DNA of 64,000 nucleotides from Phanerochaete sordida (lineage: Eukaryota > Basidiomycota > Agaricomycetes > Polyporales > Phanerochaetaceae), in the NCBI GenBank assembly GCA_019973155.2, contig BPQB01000007.1, positions 186,001-250,000 of the forward strand. Direction: 5' to 3'. Positions 42,410 through 54,051 of this stretch are shown piece after piece. Under the pieces are notes generated by a model that did not search any database, was not told the DNA's origin, and saw nothing but the letters and a program-made list of their open reading frames with translations. A program made the translations under genes and the position numbers. Numbering within the stretch: position 1 is the stretch's first letter; each line of letters opens with the position of its first letter.

Positions 42410-43935
42410 ATGGCTCTCTCAAAACAACCGCACCGTCATAGATCCTCTTCTGACCCCTTCTCCGACCCCCCTGCCATCGCCTACTCCTCCTACGGCGTCC
42501 CCACCCTCTCCCGGAACGCACCTCCCCAAACCGACAGTCGTGCGCCCCCAGTGCCGCCGAAGATACCAGCCAAGCCGTCTGCCAATACCCGCTCGCGCCC
42601 CAAGCAGACGATGGCGTCCGAGATCACGACCGTCCCGAGACAGTCTGGGGAAAGCCCCCGCAATCGCATGGGCAGGAGCAACACGCAGTTACCACCGTAC
42701 GTGCTCCATAGCCGTCGTGGTGAAGCGCGCTTTAAGACTGACCACGCCTCCAGGCCGCCCCCCACCAAGCACACTGCCCCTACTACTCGTCGCTCTCTAT
42801 CTCAAGACTCTGTACTGCGTGCAGCCCAGACTGTAGAGAAAGCTAAAGTCAAACGCACGATACCCACCAAGAAGGGCTCGTCGCATGCGGATGTCATCGA
42901 TAGGCTGGATTTTTCTGGTGTCGGCCCCAGTGCGTCCCCCACTGACGTCTATAGTATGTTCACTCCCTAACACGTTTTCTCCTCCTCCTCTCAGTGTTTC
43001 ATCACGACGGCCCCTTCGATGCATGTGCTCCGTCCCGCAACAAGCATCGCACGAGAGCGCCTATGCTCGCCTGGACAAGCGCGACTGACGAAGATAAAGA
43101 CGCTCTCGCCAACGCCCGCGAGATTCCCGCTTCCCACCAGGCCCCATACCCGTCTCCTGGTATCTATGCACCATACGAGCCGCCCAAGAAGAAGCACGAT
43201 GCAATTGCTGAAGCCTGGGGCATCCACGAGCCCGAGCCTTACGAAGATTTCTCCGCTGGCGGAGGATACGCCGGAGGGGGCCACAGCGAGTTTGCTTTCC
43301 CTGGATCGCGCCACGGCGCCTCCACTGCGCGGCGCACCAAGGACCGCGAAGTTCGCGACAAGCACCTTGACGATGCGACCCCAAAGCGTCAGGCGACCAA
43401 GCGTAGCCCTATCCCTCCTCCTCAGCCGATTTTCGTTCCCGAGGGCGAGGGTGACGTGAGCGGTGGAGCCGTCCCATCTTCGCCCTCCGGTCCATCGTCT
43501 CCAGGCGCTCCCAAGCGTTCGAAGTCCCTCATGCACCGCATTCGCAAGATGCGGGATAATCCTATGGTTCCCCCCCTCTCAGACGACTATCCCATCGAGA
43601 GGGATCCTTCCCCGCCGACCTCCTCTGAGAACTTCTCCGCGTCTCAGCCTCAGCGTCCGACTCACAGGTCCCAGAACTCTTTCTTGGGGCGGTTTGGCGG
43701 ACGGCCAAGCAAGGATTTACCTTCTCCCGAGGAAGAAGCATTCGTATACGTCGAAGAGCCTGCGCCTGGCCGTAGGGAAAAGTCGCTGCCGCGCCCTCCC
43801 ACGTCGCCCAACGACTCGGGTCAAGATGGATACTTCGATCAGTCATACGGAGGTGGAGCAGGGCTCGGTCGCAAGACTAGTCTCCTGAAGAAAGTGAAGG
43901 GAGTCGTCAAGGGCAACGGGGCTGTCAACAAATGA
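42410..43935 (+). CDS. PAL1: Pal1 family morphogenesis protein
   Basis: Two exons (42410-42953, 42995-43935) give 494 aa. Pal1 proteins are cytoplasmic, membrane-associated factors of polarised growth and clathrin endocytosis (fission yeast Pal1, budding yeast Pal1/Pal2). The defining block is here: HADVIDRLDFSGVG followed across the intron by MFHHDGPFDACAPSRNKH and RAPMLAW. The rest is Pro/Ser-rich and probably disordered, with many SP/TP sites, a basic segment KRSKSLMHRIRKMRDNP, and a basic C-terminus (KTSLLKKVKGVVKGNG) that could bind membrane. The 41-bp intron is short but sits exactly at the conserved YMFHHDG junction. Confidence 0.93.
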
Positions 43936-44505
43936 TCACGATACGACGACGTCTCTCGGGACTATGAATAGCTTGAACGTAGGAGGCGAGTAACTGTTGT
44001 ACTCTTCGAGATGTTTGCACCCCGGTGTGTATGTAGCGGTCGCGAATCACCTGTTCTCACCTCTCCCGCATGCTTCTCAGTTTCTTCTTTCCAAGATTCC
44101 TTTTCCTTCCTACCTCTCCAGTCCGCAACTTTACCCTCTGACTATCCACCATGTAGTTACTATCCCCACTTTCAAATGATTCCCCGCCCAATGTAGATTC
44201 CCCGCTACGACTTGGACGTTTGTTTGCAGCGATCCGCCTTCGGAATCCTGGGGCCGTCAATGTCCGCGATATTCGTATTTACCTAGTCGTTCAATCTTCG
44301 TGTAAGTAAGGGTTCAGATTCCCAGCTTTCGTCGTATCCTTCGCGAGATCTTCTGTCTTGTACCGACTTGTAGTTTAGAAGAGTACGCTGTGCCACAGCT
44401 CTTCGACATATAGTGTCATTTTTCCTTCTCGAGGCTCCAGTCCCGAATAGTTCTGTTCTATCGTCTATGCTACTATACAACTTGTGATATTGCAACATAT
44501 ACCGG
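43936..44505. other. Convergent intergenic region PAL1 / HIS7
   Basis: 570 bp of 3' flanks, T/C-rich (44090-44170 and 44400-44470). Short frames only. No RNA gene found. Confidence 0.45.
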
Positions 44506-46272
44506 TTATATCCGTGCATTGAAAGACGCATCAGAGAGTGCTTTCTTTACATCTGGGATCTGGACTTCGCCACGATGGAAGATACCTGCAGCCAATGCAG
44601 CTTCTACACCTGTCCTTTCGAAGACCTCCACAAAGTGAGCCGCTGAGCCCGCGCCACTGCTTGCGATGATGGGTATCCGGACGTTCTTGCGCACAAGTTG
44701 TACCAGATCTGTGTCGAAGCCCTTGCCGGTACCATCCCGGTCGATGCTGTTGAGGACGAGCTCACCCGCACCCAGCTTCTCGACGCCACGCGCGAGTTGT
44801 ACGACCGAGAGCGGACGCACCTCGCGACCGCCGCTGACAGTACACTGGTACCACCACGCCTTCCCACGCTCGTGCTCCTCCCCGTTTGGCTTGCCGAAGA
44901 TGAGCTCCGACTTGTACGGACCATCGTAGCCAGGATCGACATACACCCGCCGCGGGTCGATCGAAACGACAACAGCCTGGCGGCCGTACGCCCGGGCAAT
45001 GGTCTCTATCGAGCTCGTCCCGTCGCCAAAGGCCTTGTCCTCGTCCTCGCCCGCGTCGCGCGCCTTTTGGCGCATGCGCTCGACAGTGTGGACCGCGTCA
45101 GAGGCGATGCTGACCTTGTCCGCGCCGGCTCGGAAGTACGCTCCCGCGACCTCGAGAGCAGAACGTTTAGTGCCATCAGGGTCGACGGTGTCCTTGATGC
45201 CTCCGCCAATCGTGAGTGGCACGAAGATCTCCTCCGCTGCAGCCCGGACAACGGCAAGCATAGGTTGGTCACGGAGGGGGGAGTGCCTGAAAGACGTGAT
45301 GTTCATGAGGCACAGCTCGTCGGCGCCTGCTGCGTAGTACCGTGCCGCGAGCGCGACAGGCTTGCCCAGGTTGCGGACCTCGCCGGCAGCAGAGGCTTGG
45401 ACTGCGCCCGGCGCAGCAGGGGCCTTCTCCCGCACGTCGTATTGGTCGCCCTTGGTCACGACGAGATCGCCCCGGTCGTTCGAGCGCACGTCCATGCACG
45501 CGACGATGCGCTTCGTGAGTCCGTCCTTGGGCCGCGGGGAACGGAGTATGCGGGGTGTCGGAGGGGCAGCCGCACGTGCGACCTCTGGTTCAGATAGCCA
45601 CGCGGAGACGATCTTCAGGCCCGCCTCGCCAGACTTCTCGGGGTGGAACTGCGTGGCGAAGACATTGGCTTTGCGCACAGACGCCACAAAGATCTCCTGA
45701 CCGTACTGCGTGACGCCGTGGGCCCACTCCGCAGCTTCGGGGTAGGTAACAGGGTCGTACGCCGCGCGGTATGAATGGACGTAGTAGTAATGTGACGACC
45801 TGGTGAGGCCTTCATCGGACTTTTCTGCTGAATCGAGCAGGTCGACGGTGTTCCAGCCGATGTGCGGGACGGTCTTGTCGGCAGAAGAGAATTCTCCGAT
45901 GGGACAGGGAATGACTCCGAGTCCACGCTTGGAGGGATTCTCCGCAGAGGACTGGTAGAGCACCTGCATGCCAATGCAAATGCCAAAGTATGGCTTGCCG
46001 GAGGCAATGTAGTCGCGCAGCGGCTGCAGAAAGCCCTTGGATTCGAGGGCATCAATCGCTTGGCCGAATGCACCCACGCCAGGGAAGATCAGACTCTGGA
46101 ACGTGGATGATGGTCAGCGGCATGGACGAGAGGTCACGTAAGGAAGACGCACCGAGGCCTTGTGGAAGTCATCAGCAGAGGTGACCCACTGGAAGTTGTA
46201 GCCGAGTTTCTTGAGCGAGTTGGCGAGGCTCTGGACGTTGCCCGCACCGTAGTCGAGGAAGTAGAGGCCCAT
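44506..46272 (-). CDS. HIS7: Imidazole glycerol phosphate synthase HIS7 (HisH-HisF fusion)
   Basis: Converts PRFAR plus glutamine to IGP and AICAR, joining histidine and purine pathways. Exon 1 (from 46272) reads MGLYFLDYGAGNVQSLANSL; after one intron comes SLIFPGVGAFGQAIDALESK. Glutaminase domain: nucleophile Cys in YFGICIGMQ, and the His-Glu pair in TQFHPEKSGEAG. Cyclase (HisF) barrel: KRIVACMDVRSNDRGDLVVT, DELCLMNITSF, VPLTIGGGIKDT, ADKVSIASDAV, LVLNSIDRDGTGKGFD and IIASSGAGSAAHFVEVFE, so both catalytic Asp positions (CMDV, DRDG) are present. Large single second exon (46077 region to 44506). It shares a 278-bp promoter with the serine pathway gene. Confidence 0.97.
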
Positions 46273-46550
46273 CGCAGCTTGGAGGAGGGGCGGACGAGCG
46301 GGAGGGCTGGAGGGTGCGCGCCTTGGTTTTGATGCTCGAGTCAGGGCGGGGGATAAGAGAAGATCTACTCTGGGTAAGAAGAGGTTGTTTATCGGGTTAA
46401 GTTAACGTGACCGGTCAATGATGTGCTCATTAGCACACAGCTATTCCGAATTGAAGAGGTACATTTAAACCCATCCGCACTCGGAGTCATGACATGCAAC
46501 CGGAAATTTCTTCGCCTGTCTCCCTCCGCCACTACCCTTAAAACGACACC
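46273..46550. promoter_or_regulatory. Shared promoter of HIS7 and PHGDH with two TGACTC cores
   Basis: 278 bp between divergent start codons of two amino-acid biosynthetic genes. GAGTCA (TGACTC on the other strand), the core of Gcn4/Cpc1 sites, occurs at 46338-46343 and 46484-46489. Both lie within 70 bp of one of the two start codons. Neither is the full palindrome. Confidence 0.5.
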
Positions 46551-48008
46551 ATGAGTGCTGCCATTGCGATCCCCCAGAAGCCCTCCAACACTGCCGCTGT
46601 GTCCGTCTCCCCCACAGCCTCCTCCCCACTCAAGGACCGCATCCGTCGCAAGGACTCTATGGCCATCGGCTACGCTATTCGCCAGCCCAAGGTCCTCCAT
46701 CCCGTGGAGAACGTTGACCTTCGCTTGCTGCTCCTCGAGAATATCAGCCAGGAGGCCGTCAGGGCCTTCCAAGCCCAGGGCTTCCATGTGGACCACGCGA
46801 CCAAGGCCATGTCCGAGGACGAGCTCGTCCAGAAGATCGGCACCTACCATGCCATCGGCATCCGCTCAAAGACCAAGATTACCGAGAGGGTGATCAAGGC
46901 CGCCACAAAGGTATGTGCTCTAAAGCCGACGCAGCGGAGCGTATCTAATTTAATTGCGCGAATCTAGCTGCTTGTCATCGGGTGCTTCTGCATCGGCACC
47001 AACCAGGTTGACCTGCGTACCGCCGCGAAGGCGGGCATCCCGGTCTTCAACTCCCCGTTCTCCAACTCGCGCTCAGTCGCCGAGCTGGTCATGTCCGAGG
47101 TCATCGCGCTTTCGCGCCAGTACTTCGAGCGCGGCTGGGAAATACGACAGGGCATCTGGAACAAGCAGTCGAAGGGCTGCTGGGAGGTCCGTGGCAAGAC
47201 CCTTGGGATCGTCGGCTACGGGCACATTGGCTCGCAGCTGTCCGTCCTCGCAGAGGCGTTCGGCATGCGCGTCCTTTTTCACGATGTCATCAACCTCATG
47301 CCTCTCGGATCAGCACGTCAGGTTGATTCGCTCCAGTCACTCCTTCAGCAATCCGACTTTGTCACCCTCCACGTCCCCGAGCTTCCCGAGACGATGAACA
47401 TGATTTCCAAAGACGAGCTCGCGTTCATGAAGCGCGGCTCGTACCTCATCAACAACGCGCGCGGCAAGGTCGTCGATATTCCCGCTCTCATCGACGCGCT
47501 CCAGTCGAAGCATCTCGCCGGTGCCGCCCTCGACGTTTTCCCCGCCGAGCCCGGCTCGAATGGCGCGCCTTTCGATGACGCGCTGAACCCGTGGGCCACG
47601 AAGCTCCGCCAGCTCCCCAACGTCATCCTCACTCCCCACATTGGCGGCTCGACGGAAGAGGCGCAGCGCATGATCGGCGACGAAGTGTCATCGGCATTGA
47701 CGCGCTACCTGACCTACGGCTCGACCGTCGGGGCGGTCAACTTCCCCGAAGTTGACCTTCGCGCGATTCCCGGCGAGCTGGACACCAACGTGCGCGTCTG
47801 CCACGTCCACAACAACATCCCCGGTGTCCTGCGCCAGGTCAACGAGGTCCTCTCGCCGTACAACGTCGAGAAGCAGTATTCCGACTCGAAGGGCGACATC
47901 GCGTACCTCATGGCCGACATCTCGGACGTCAGCCCGCAAGACGTCAACCGTCTGCGTGAGCAGATCAGCCAGACGAATGCAAACATCCTTACCAGGCTTC
48001 TGGTGTAA
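46551..48008 (+). CDS. SER33: D-3-phosphoglycerate dehydrogenase (serine pathway)
   Basis: First committed step of serine synthesis. Two exons (46551-46910, 46968-48008), 466 aa, close to yeast Ser3/Ser33. Parts: disordered N-terminus; substrate-binding domain start (LRLLLLENISQEAVRAFQAQ, YHAIGIRSKTKIT); NAD-binding fold with GIVGYGHIGSQLS; INNARGKVVD (catalytic Arg); Glu in DVFPAEPGSN; and the catalytic His in TPHIGGSTEEAQ. The C-terminal ACT domain (NVRVCHVHNNIPGVLRQVNE) suggests serine feedback, as known for the family. GCFCIGTNQVDL is the family's cofactor-side motif. Confidence 0.97.
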
Positions 48009-48356
48009 AAGTATTATCTCTGCCTTGTACTCATCGCTCGTTTCTTTTTCTGGTATGTTGTAATTTTGTTCAACACGGATACTCGTATGTATAGGATGGG
48101 GATTTGATCGGCAGCACTGCGTCCAGAGGCGATGACCCACTCAACTGGAACATCCCTCGCCCATTCAACTGGTATTATAGACACACATAGTCGCAGACAC
48201 TTGTACCCATGCTATCAATGTAGAATATGGACCATAATAGACTCCGATAGAGCTCTCTCTGCCTGGTGTGCGAAATAACAATACATATGAGGGTATCTTG
48301 CATGGTGTACAGGCCCGTCCAATGCTGGGCCGGTGTGGCTAATAGGCTACCGAGTA
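48009..48356. other. Convergent intergenic region PHGDH / RAD51
   Basis: 348 bp of 3' flanks. AT-richer than the genes. Nothing else seen. Confidence 0.4.
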
Positions 48357-49591
48357 CTACGTCTCCTCCTCTGGATCGCCAATACCGCTCGCCAGGATGG
48401 CAAACATCGACTCCGACTCCGGCAAGCAAGGAGAGTCGTAAATCTTTGCTTGACGTGTGTTAGCACGTCCCTTCTTGAGCTGCACACTACAGAACAGTCA
48501 GTACGGCACGAGAGATATGGAGCGACGACATACCGAGTAGTAGATGCATGGGCCAGAATATTGCCGCCAATGGGCTTCTTGTCGTTACCAGCGTAGGGAC
48601 CCGCCGATGCATCCGGATTCGACATGACCTGGTTCGTCATCACGACAGCGACGCCGTACTGGTCACACAGATGAGAGAGATTTCTGGAAGCCGCTCAAGG
48701 GAACGCATACCTCATCCGCAAGTCGCTGCAGCGTCCTGAGGAATTTGCCGAGGTGCATTTGACGAGCCGACAGTTCGCCACGACCATTAAAGTCCGTGCG
48801 GTATAAGTTGGTGACGGAGTCGACAATAAGAAGACAGAACCTGTGGCAATGTCAGCGAAAAATATTCGATTGTGCGCATATAGCCCACTTACCTCGACTC
48901 TGACATAAGCGCACTGGCATTCGTCAGCAGCTGATTCTGGTGGTCGGCGTTGTACGCTCGAGCGTATGCGACGTTATCGAGCACTTCCTCTCCGTTCAGC
49001 CCAAGTCTCTCTGCGACCTGCAGAAGACGAATGGGACGAAAGGTGCCCTCCGTGTCGATGTACAGGCACTTGCCCTCGCCGCCGCCCATGTCCACGGGAA
49101 GCTGGCATGTCACAGCAAGGGTGTGGCAGATCTGCGATTTTCCCGTACGGAACTCGCCAAAGAACTCAGTAATCGCTCCCGTCTCGATGCCCCCGCCCAG
49201 AAGCGCGTCGAGGTTCTTCGAGCCAGTGGTGATGTGCACCAGTTCGTTGCGGCGGGCATGAACTTCGGTTGCACTTTGAAATCCAAGCGGAATGATCTTC
49301 TGGGCTGTAACACCATACGTTTCTGGCATTCTGGGACATAGCACACCGGTAGCACACACCTTCAGCGAGGATTTTCTCAGCTTTCTGTTCTGAGATGCCT
49401 TTGATCGTCATTAGACTCTTCTTCGGCGTATATGCGACTGATTCGACGGTGTTGAGGCCGCTATCCATGAGTTTCTTAATGTCTTGTGGATGAATGCCCG
49501 CTTCCTGGAGCTTGATGACCATCATCGGCCCCGACATCGAGGACCTCTGTTCCTCCTCCTCCTCCTCTTGGTATTGTGAAGCTTGAGACAT
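48357..49591 (-). CDS. RAD51: DNA recombinase Rad51
   Basis: Strand-exchange ATPase of homologous recombination. Starts at 49591 ([15 protein letters not shown]), with a HhH N-terminal domain ([36 protein letters not shown]). Core: [20 protein letters not shown], Walker [56 protein letters not shown], Walker [10 protein letters not shown], then VVMTNQV and [15 protein letters not shown]. Ends [14 protein letters not shown] at 48357-48359. The segments [15 protein letters not shown] and DTEGTFRP are Rad51-type, not Dmc1-type (which has DTENTFRP). The intron after ILAE has an acceptor giving AQKIIPLGF. Several exons of 100-450 bp. Confidence 0.96.
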
Positions 49592-49862
49592 GGCTGTCGA
49601 TGAGAGAGTGAGTGCAGAAGGAAACGGGAAGGGGGAGGGAGGGGGGAAAGAGTCAGTTGCGGGTCCGGATGTGGTCAGTGGAAGAGAAGGGGGCGGGAAC
49701 TGCCACAACTTTCCCGGGTGACGCGTGGAACGCCACGCGCTCAAATGAGTCACGTGGACGCGAACAAACTGAACAACTTGAAGCGAGGATTGTCGAGGAG
49801 CAATCCATAAAGATAGTGCATGTAGGCGGATTATACGTTGGCAGTAGTTCTATACACTGTAT

Positions 49863-50818
49863 TTATACTAAGGTGCGCTTGCCCAGAGTCTGCCCGAACC
49901 AATCTACAGCCGCAAGGTCGAGGATCAGCCGTGGCCACTTCACAGCGTCGTAGACTGTGAGCTCCTCCGCTGTGACCGTTTCGACCAGTGGTATGTTGCT
50001 GGCAGCCCTCTCCAACATAGACGGCACCTCCTGGTGGCCAGTAACGAACAGCGTCTTGCCCCAAGACAGCTCTTCCAGCCTCTCAGCGAGATCCCTCGTT
50101 TTCGGCGAATCCCACTCCAGGCTGTTCACCACACCAAAGGCCCGCTCCTTCACCCTCGCGCTCAACGCTACGCGCATTCCCATGTCAATCACTTTGCGGG
50201 GCAGTTGCGTGCTGAAGTCGCGCGGCTTGGGTCCGAAAGCAACTCCTCCTCCGCGGAGCATAGGACTCTTCTTGTCGCCAAGACGTGCTTTACCGCTACG
50301 CTTTTGAGGTCGCAGCTTCCGTCCGGAACCGCGGATTTGAGAGCGATTTTTGGTCGAAGCTGTCCCTTGCCGGAGGCTGTCGAGGTAGTGGACGACGCAG
50401 AGGTGAAGGATGTCGCGGCGAACGGGATGGGAAAACACTGTTGGGTCGAGTTCGACCAACATCTCTTCGTTAGACTGCTGGGCTTCCTGAGGACGAAGGA
50501 GGGAGGATATGGGGAGTAAGAGTGGCGGGATGACGGGCTCCGCTAGCCGTGCAAAAGATTATTTCACGTGCATTAGCAAGACGGAGTTAACTACACACCT
50601 TGAAGACCGAGACTCAGCGAACCCGACTTCACCAACATAGCAGACTGGCCAGTCTGCTGGAGGCCCACGAGAGGGCTAGAAGGGAAGGACTGCGCTGCAG
50701 TGGTCAAGCCACGCCGCGAGCATTGTGCAGTCTATTTCAGATCATGTCAACACAGACACACAATTCCTGAACCGCCCTGTCTTACCCATCCGACCGCACT
50801 CCTCAGCGCGGAGAACAT
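49863..50818 (-). CDS. Mitochondrial ribosomal protein uL4m
   Basis: Large-subunit protein of the mitoribosome (yeast Yml6 family). Three exons (50818-50786, 50731-50599, 50542-49863), 281 aa. The start gives a good presequence: MFSALRSAVGWTAQCSRRGL then TTAAQSF. The uL4 core follows: VFSHPVRRDILHLCVVHYLD, RSQIRGSGRKLRPQKRSGKA, RLGDKKSPMLRGGGVAFGPK (the basic loop reaching the exit tunnel) and RDFSTQLPRKVIDMGMRVAL. It ends DWFGQTLGKRTLV. The first two exons were placed by phase and by the presequence; a shorter model starting at the Met in SAMLVKSG is possible. Divergent from the cytosolic uS9 gene. Confidence 0.88.
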
Positions 50819-51209
50819 CGTGGGCGTGAAGGAACCGGATAAATTAGGCGCCAAAACAAGCGCAGTGTCCAAATTTGGGAATTACACGTTCCCACGTTCT
50901 CAGAGGGCGCCCGCAGGCAAGGACGTCGAGCAAGCACCGTTCGCAACCCACAGAAGACCTCAGAGGGGGTGAGTATGCCATTCTGCTGCACGGAGAGAGT
51001 ACTGGGGACGTCTGGAAGGCCGCTGGGAAGACTATGGGTGTCATTTTGGTGGTGGATTAGGCTGGATGTGGTCGGAAGACTTTGGATGACCTCGCGCTCT
51101 ACTCTCGCTTCGGTACGGTCCCGCCTTCTGAATGCATACTGAAACCTCGCTCTCCATAGCCTCAAGACTTTGCTGAAACATCTCAGCACTCCCCCTCTCG
51201 ACCGACACT
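50819..51209. promoter_or_regulatory. Divergent promoter of two ribosomal protein genes (uL4m / uS9)
   Basis: 391 bp shared by a mitochondrial and a cytosolic ribosomal protein gene, with a C/T-rich leader before the uS9 ATG. The minus-strand frame across it (50803-51189) has no domain and overlaps the uL4m start. Confidence 0.5.
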
Positions 51210-51634
51210 ATGGCATCAACAGTGAAGGCCGTTCAGACTTTCGGCAAAAAGAAGGTACGCAAGACTCCCGTCCCCGCACTAAGATTCAGCTAGGCTCATG
51301 CTCGCATTATCAGACCGCCACCGCGGTCGCCCACGCCAAGGAGGGCCGTGGTCTCATCCACATCAACGGCTCCCCCATCGAGCTCCTTCAGCCGGAGATC
51401 CTCCGTTTCAAGGTCTATGAGCCCATCCTGGTCGCTGGCGAGGACGCCTTCTCTGCCGTCGACATCCGCGTCCGCGTCAAGGGTGGTGGACACACTTCCC
51501 AGGTCTACGCCATCCGTCAGGCGATCGCCAAGGCCGTTGTTGCCTACTACGCCAAGTACATCGACGCGTACAGCGCTATGGAGCTGAAGAAGAAGCTCGT
51601 TGCCTACGACAGGACACTCCTCATTGCGGACCCA

Positions 51635-51666
<32 letters not shown>

Positions 51667-51756
51667 TGGTGCTCGTGCCCGCCGCCAGAAGAGGTGCGTG
51701 GTAGAATTCGTCATATGTCGCGCTTTTCTGACAGGTCTGCTCTCAGTTACCGGTGA
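51210..51756 (+). CDS. RPS16: 40S ribosomal protein uS9 (S16)
   Basis: Three exons (51210-51254, 51314-51693, 51747-51756), 144 aa, the usual size. It reads [15 protein letters not shown], then [60 protein letters not shown] and [20 protein letters not shown], ending QKSYR, the invariant C-terminus whose Arg reaches the P-site tRNA. The last exon is only ten bases; of two candidate acceptors (AG at 51735 or 51746), only the second yields QKSYR. Confidence 0.96.
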
Positions 51757-51980
51757 AGGCTTTGCCCTCACGCCGTCTTTGCTTTCCTGCACATGTTGTA
51801 TCACTTTCTCCTATGCTATCGCGTCATGCATTTTTTATGAGGGCAAAATCTCGCGCGGGCATTCGAGAGTTCGATTCAGCAGATGCAGTAATATACGGTA
51901 CATGCTCTACATCATCATCTATGTGTGCGTGGGCTGAAAGTGCAGATTGTCCATAAAGATATACTGGAAGTACGGGTGCC

Positions 51981-54051
51981 TCAACTTTTTCCTCTTACCT
52001 TCCTGGTGTCATCCGAATCGTCGGGTTCTGCTTTGCGTTTGAGGGCAGATCTCTTGACCGAAGAGATAGTTTCGCCCGTACGTGCCGCGAGGCTCGTTTG
52101 TGCTCGTGGAGAGGGAGTATATAGCTGTGTTTTTTGCTCCGTCTTTCTGGAGTCCCTGCCATTCAGTTGCCGACCAGCCGCGGGGATTTCCTGCACCGCT
52201 GCTGGCGACACTTCTGCCGTCTCTTCCCTTTGAGCGACTGGCTCTGGATCCGAATCGCCTTCATCGTTCTCGGCTTTACGCTTCCTCGCTGTGGGCACCG
52301 CCTGGTACACAGGCGTTGAGCGTCGGGCTCCAATGTTCCCCAGAAATTGGGTTATACTGCTCAGGATATTCGAGGGTGCGCCCCACACGTGCTGCTGGCC
52401 GGTCGGCGAGGTAATAACGATAGCCAATTCCTCGTCGAGCTCTTCGCTCTCGTCAGGACGTGTGTTGTTACAAGACGGAGGCGGCTCTTCGTACGTGAGC
52501 GAAGGGCCAGCACCGTCGGAGCACGCGTTGGAGCTGCCTAAGGGTCTCCGCCGCTGAGCATTAGAGAGTGGGATGCCGAGCGTTGCTTGTTCAGTGGCAA
52601 TAGAAGTGGATGAGGTACTTTGCGAGAGGAGAGTGGAAGATGACGATTGGACAGCAGGCTCGCTGGCAGAACTAGTCTTGGACGGTTTGAAAGCCGGTGG
52701 TGAAGAGCGAACTTGGCTCGGTGCGTAGTCCGGTCGCGTGTCGCTCTTTTGCTGGGCGTCTTGCGTCGCCTTGCGATTCGCCAGGTGCATATCCTTGGCC
52801 ACGCTCCATAGAGAGGCACCATTGCCATACTCCTTGGCGTGGTTCCAGAGGTGACTGTCCATGGTACCATACTCGAAACGGACTTTCTTCTTCGGAGGTA
52901 TCTGCGGCGGCAGAGTCTTGGAAATGAAACCCCTCTGCGTGGCGTAGAACACAGTCTGGACCCGAGACTCTTTCGTGGTCGTATATGGTGGCTTAGAACC
53001 ACATAGCGGGGAAGGGTCTGGTGGGGTGAAGTATGTGCATGTTATTCACCGCGCGACAAACCGTAACACTTACGTTGGTATTCCCTGCTCTTGCCCGACG
53101 ATCCACCCTTACTGTTCCCGAATCCGTAGGCTCGCATGTAAGCCGGGATCTCGAATCGCCTAGGCCGGATCGCCTGAGAGCTTGTGCTGCACTCCGCGTT
53201 GAGTGCAGCCAACAGTCGACACCGCTCCGCCTCGTAGTCTTTCTCTTCGTAGCTGGATATCATGCCTGCACCGGGCCTCACAGCAGAGGCTGCAGTGAAG
53301 TTGACGATGGTCACCTTCCCGTCATCGCCTGCGTCCAAATAATGAGCTTTTTGCATAAAGACGAGATTAGCAAGACCTTAGGACATAACGCACCTATCAG
53401 GATGTCGTCCAGCCTGGTGAAACCATGGAGAATCCCATATAACTCCAACAACGTGTATGCCTTCAGGATATCTTGCTTCGCTTCCTTCCCTAGTGTGTTG
53501 GTCGCGCAATGCCATCCGACGTGATGTGGCGGCTCCATGCCCAGATAGTAGCCGTCTGCCGTGGACCATGCTTGGAGCAGGGTCGGCACGCATGGTAGAT
53601 GCACTTTGTTCAGGATCATGCGGTAGAAATCGAACTTCATGGAGGTTAGTAGTCAATAGCTGGTATGCAAGCAGTGAAATGCGGCCGCACCTCTCGTAAG
53701 AATGTAGGATGCTCCAAATGCGTCCAGCTATGGGGAGTGGCGCGCGTTCAGTACGAGGCAAGGTCTTTGCTCGCTGTACTGTGGTACTCACTGCTTCTGA
53801 ATCCAGTTCAGTCTCCTGCTCCCCTGGAATCCTGTCATGAGGTGAACGGTGCTCGTGTAGGCTCCAGGGGTATCTAACACAATATGAGCACGTCGATCGC
53901 GCCACACCATGTTAGAACACTGCTCACCCGAAAGTGGGATGCCTTCACAGTCTGGATCAGGCCTTAAGGGTCCCAAGGGCAACCGACTCCATATGAGAGA
54001 CTCTGCTTGCGGGACGCCACCGAAAAGGCCGGGCTCTCCGGGTTGTTGCAT
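51981..54051 (-). CDS. Kinase-fold protein lacking catalytic Asp residues (pseudokinase), disordered C-terminus
   Basis: Starts at 54051 (MQQPGEPGLFGGVPQAES). The spliced product reads HLMTGFQGSRRLNWIQKH, LEHPTFLREFDFYRMI, VPTLLQAWSTADGYYLGME and AYTLLELYGILHGFTRLDDI, then GDDGKVTIVNFTAAS. This follows the layout of agaricomycete kinase-like proteins, where one expects LHGDxRxxNIL and a DFG-like VDFxxA. Here the catalytic-loop Asp position is Phe/Thr (HGFTR) and DFG reads NFT. A 320-residue Ser/Pro/Glu-rich tail (from about 53000 down) contains basic patches (RKRKAE, KRSALKRKAE), possibly nuclear signals. Introns were placed by phase, including a junction EYQ|HPSPLCG. Function unknown. Confidence 0.68.

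Noticed and set aside
44698..45597. Long plus-strand open frame (299 codons) opposite HIS7
   Set aside because: Exact antisense of conserved HisH/HisF coding sequence; high GC at third positions keeps the opposite frame open.
51861..51885. GTTCGATTC resembling a tRNA T-loop
   Set aside because: No matching T-stem, anticodon arm or acceptor stem around it.
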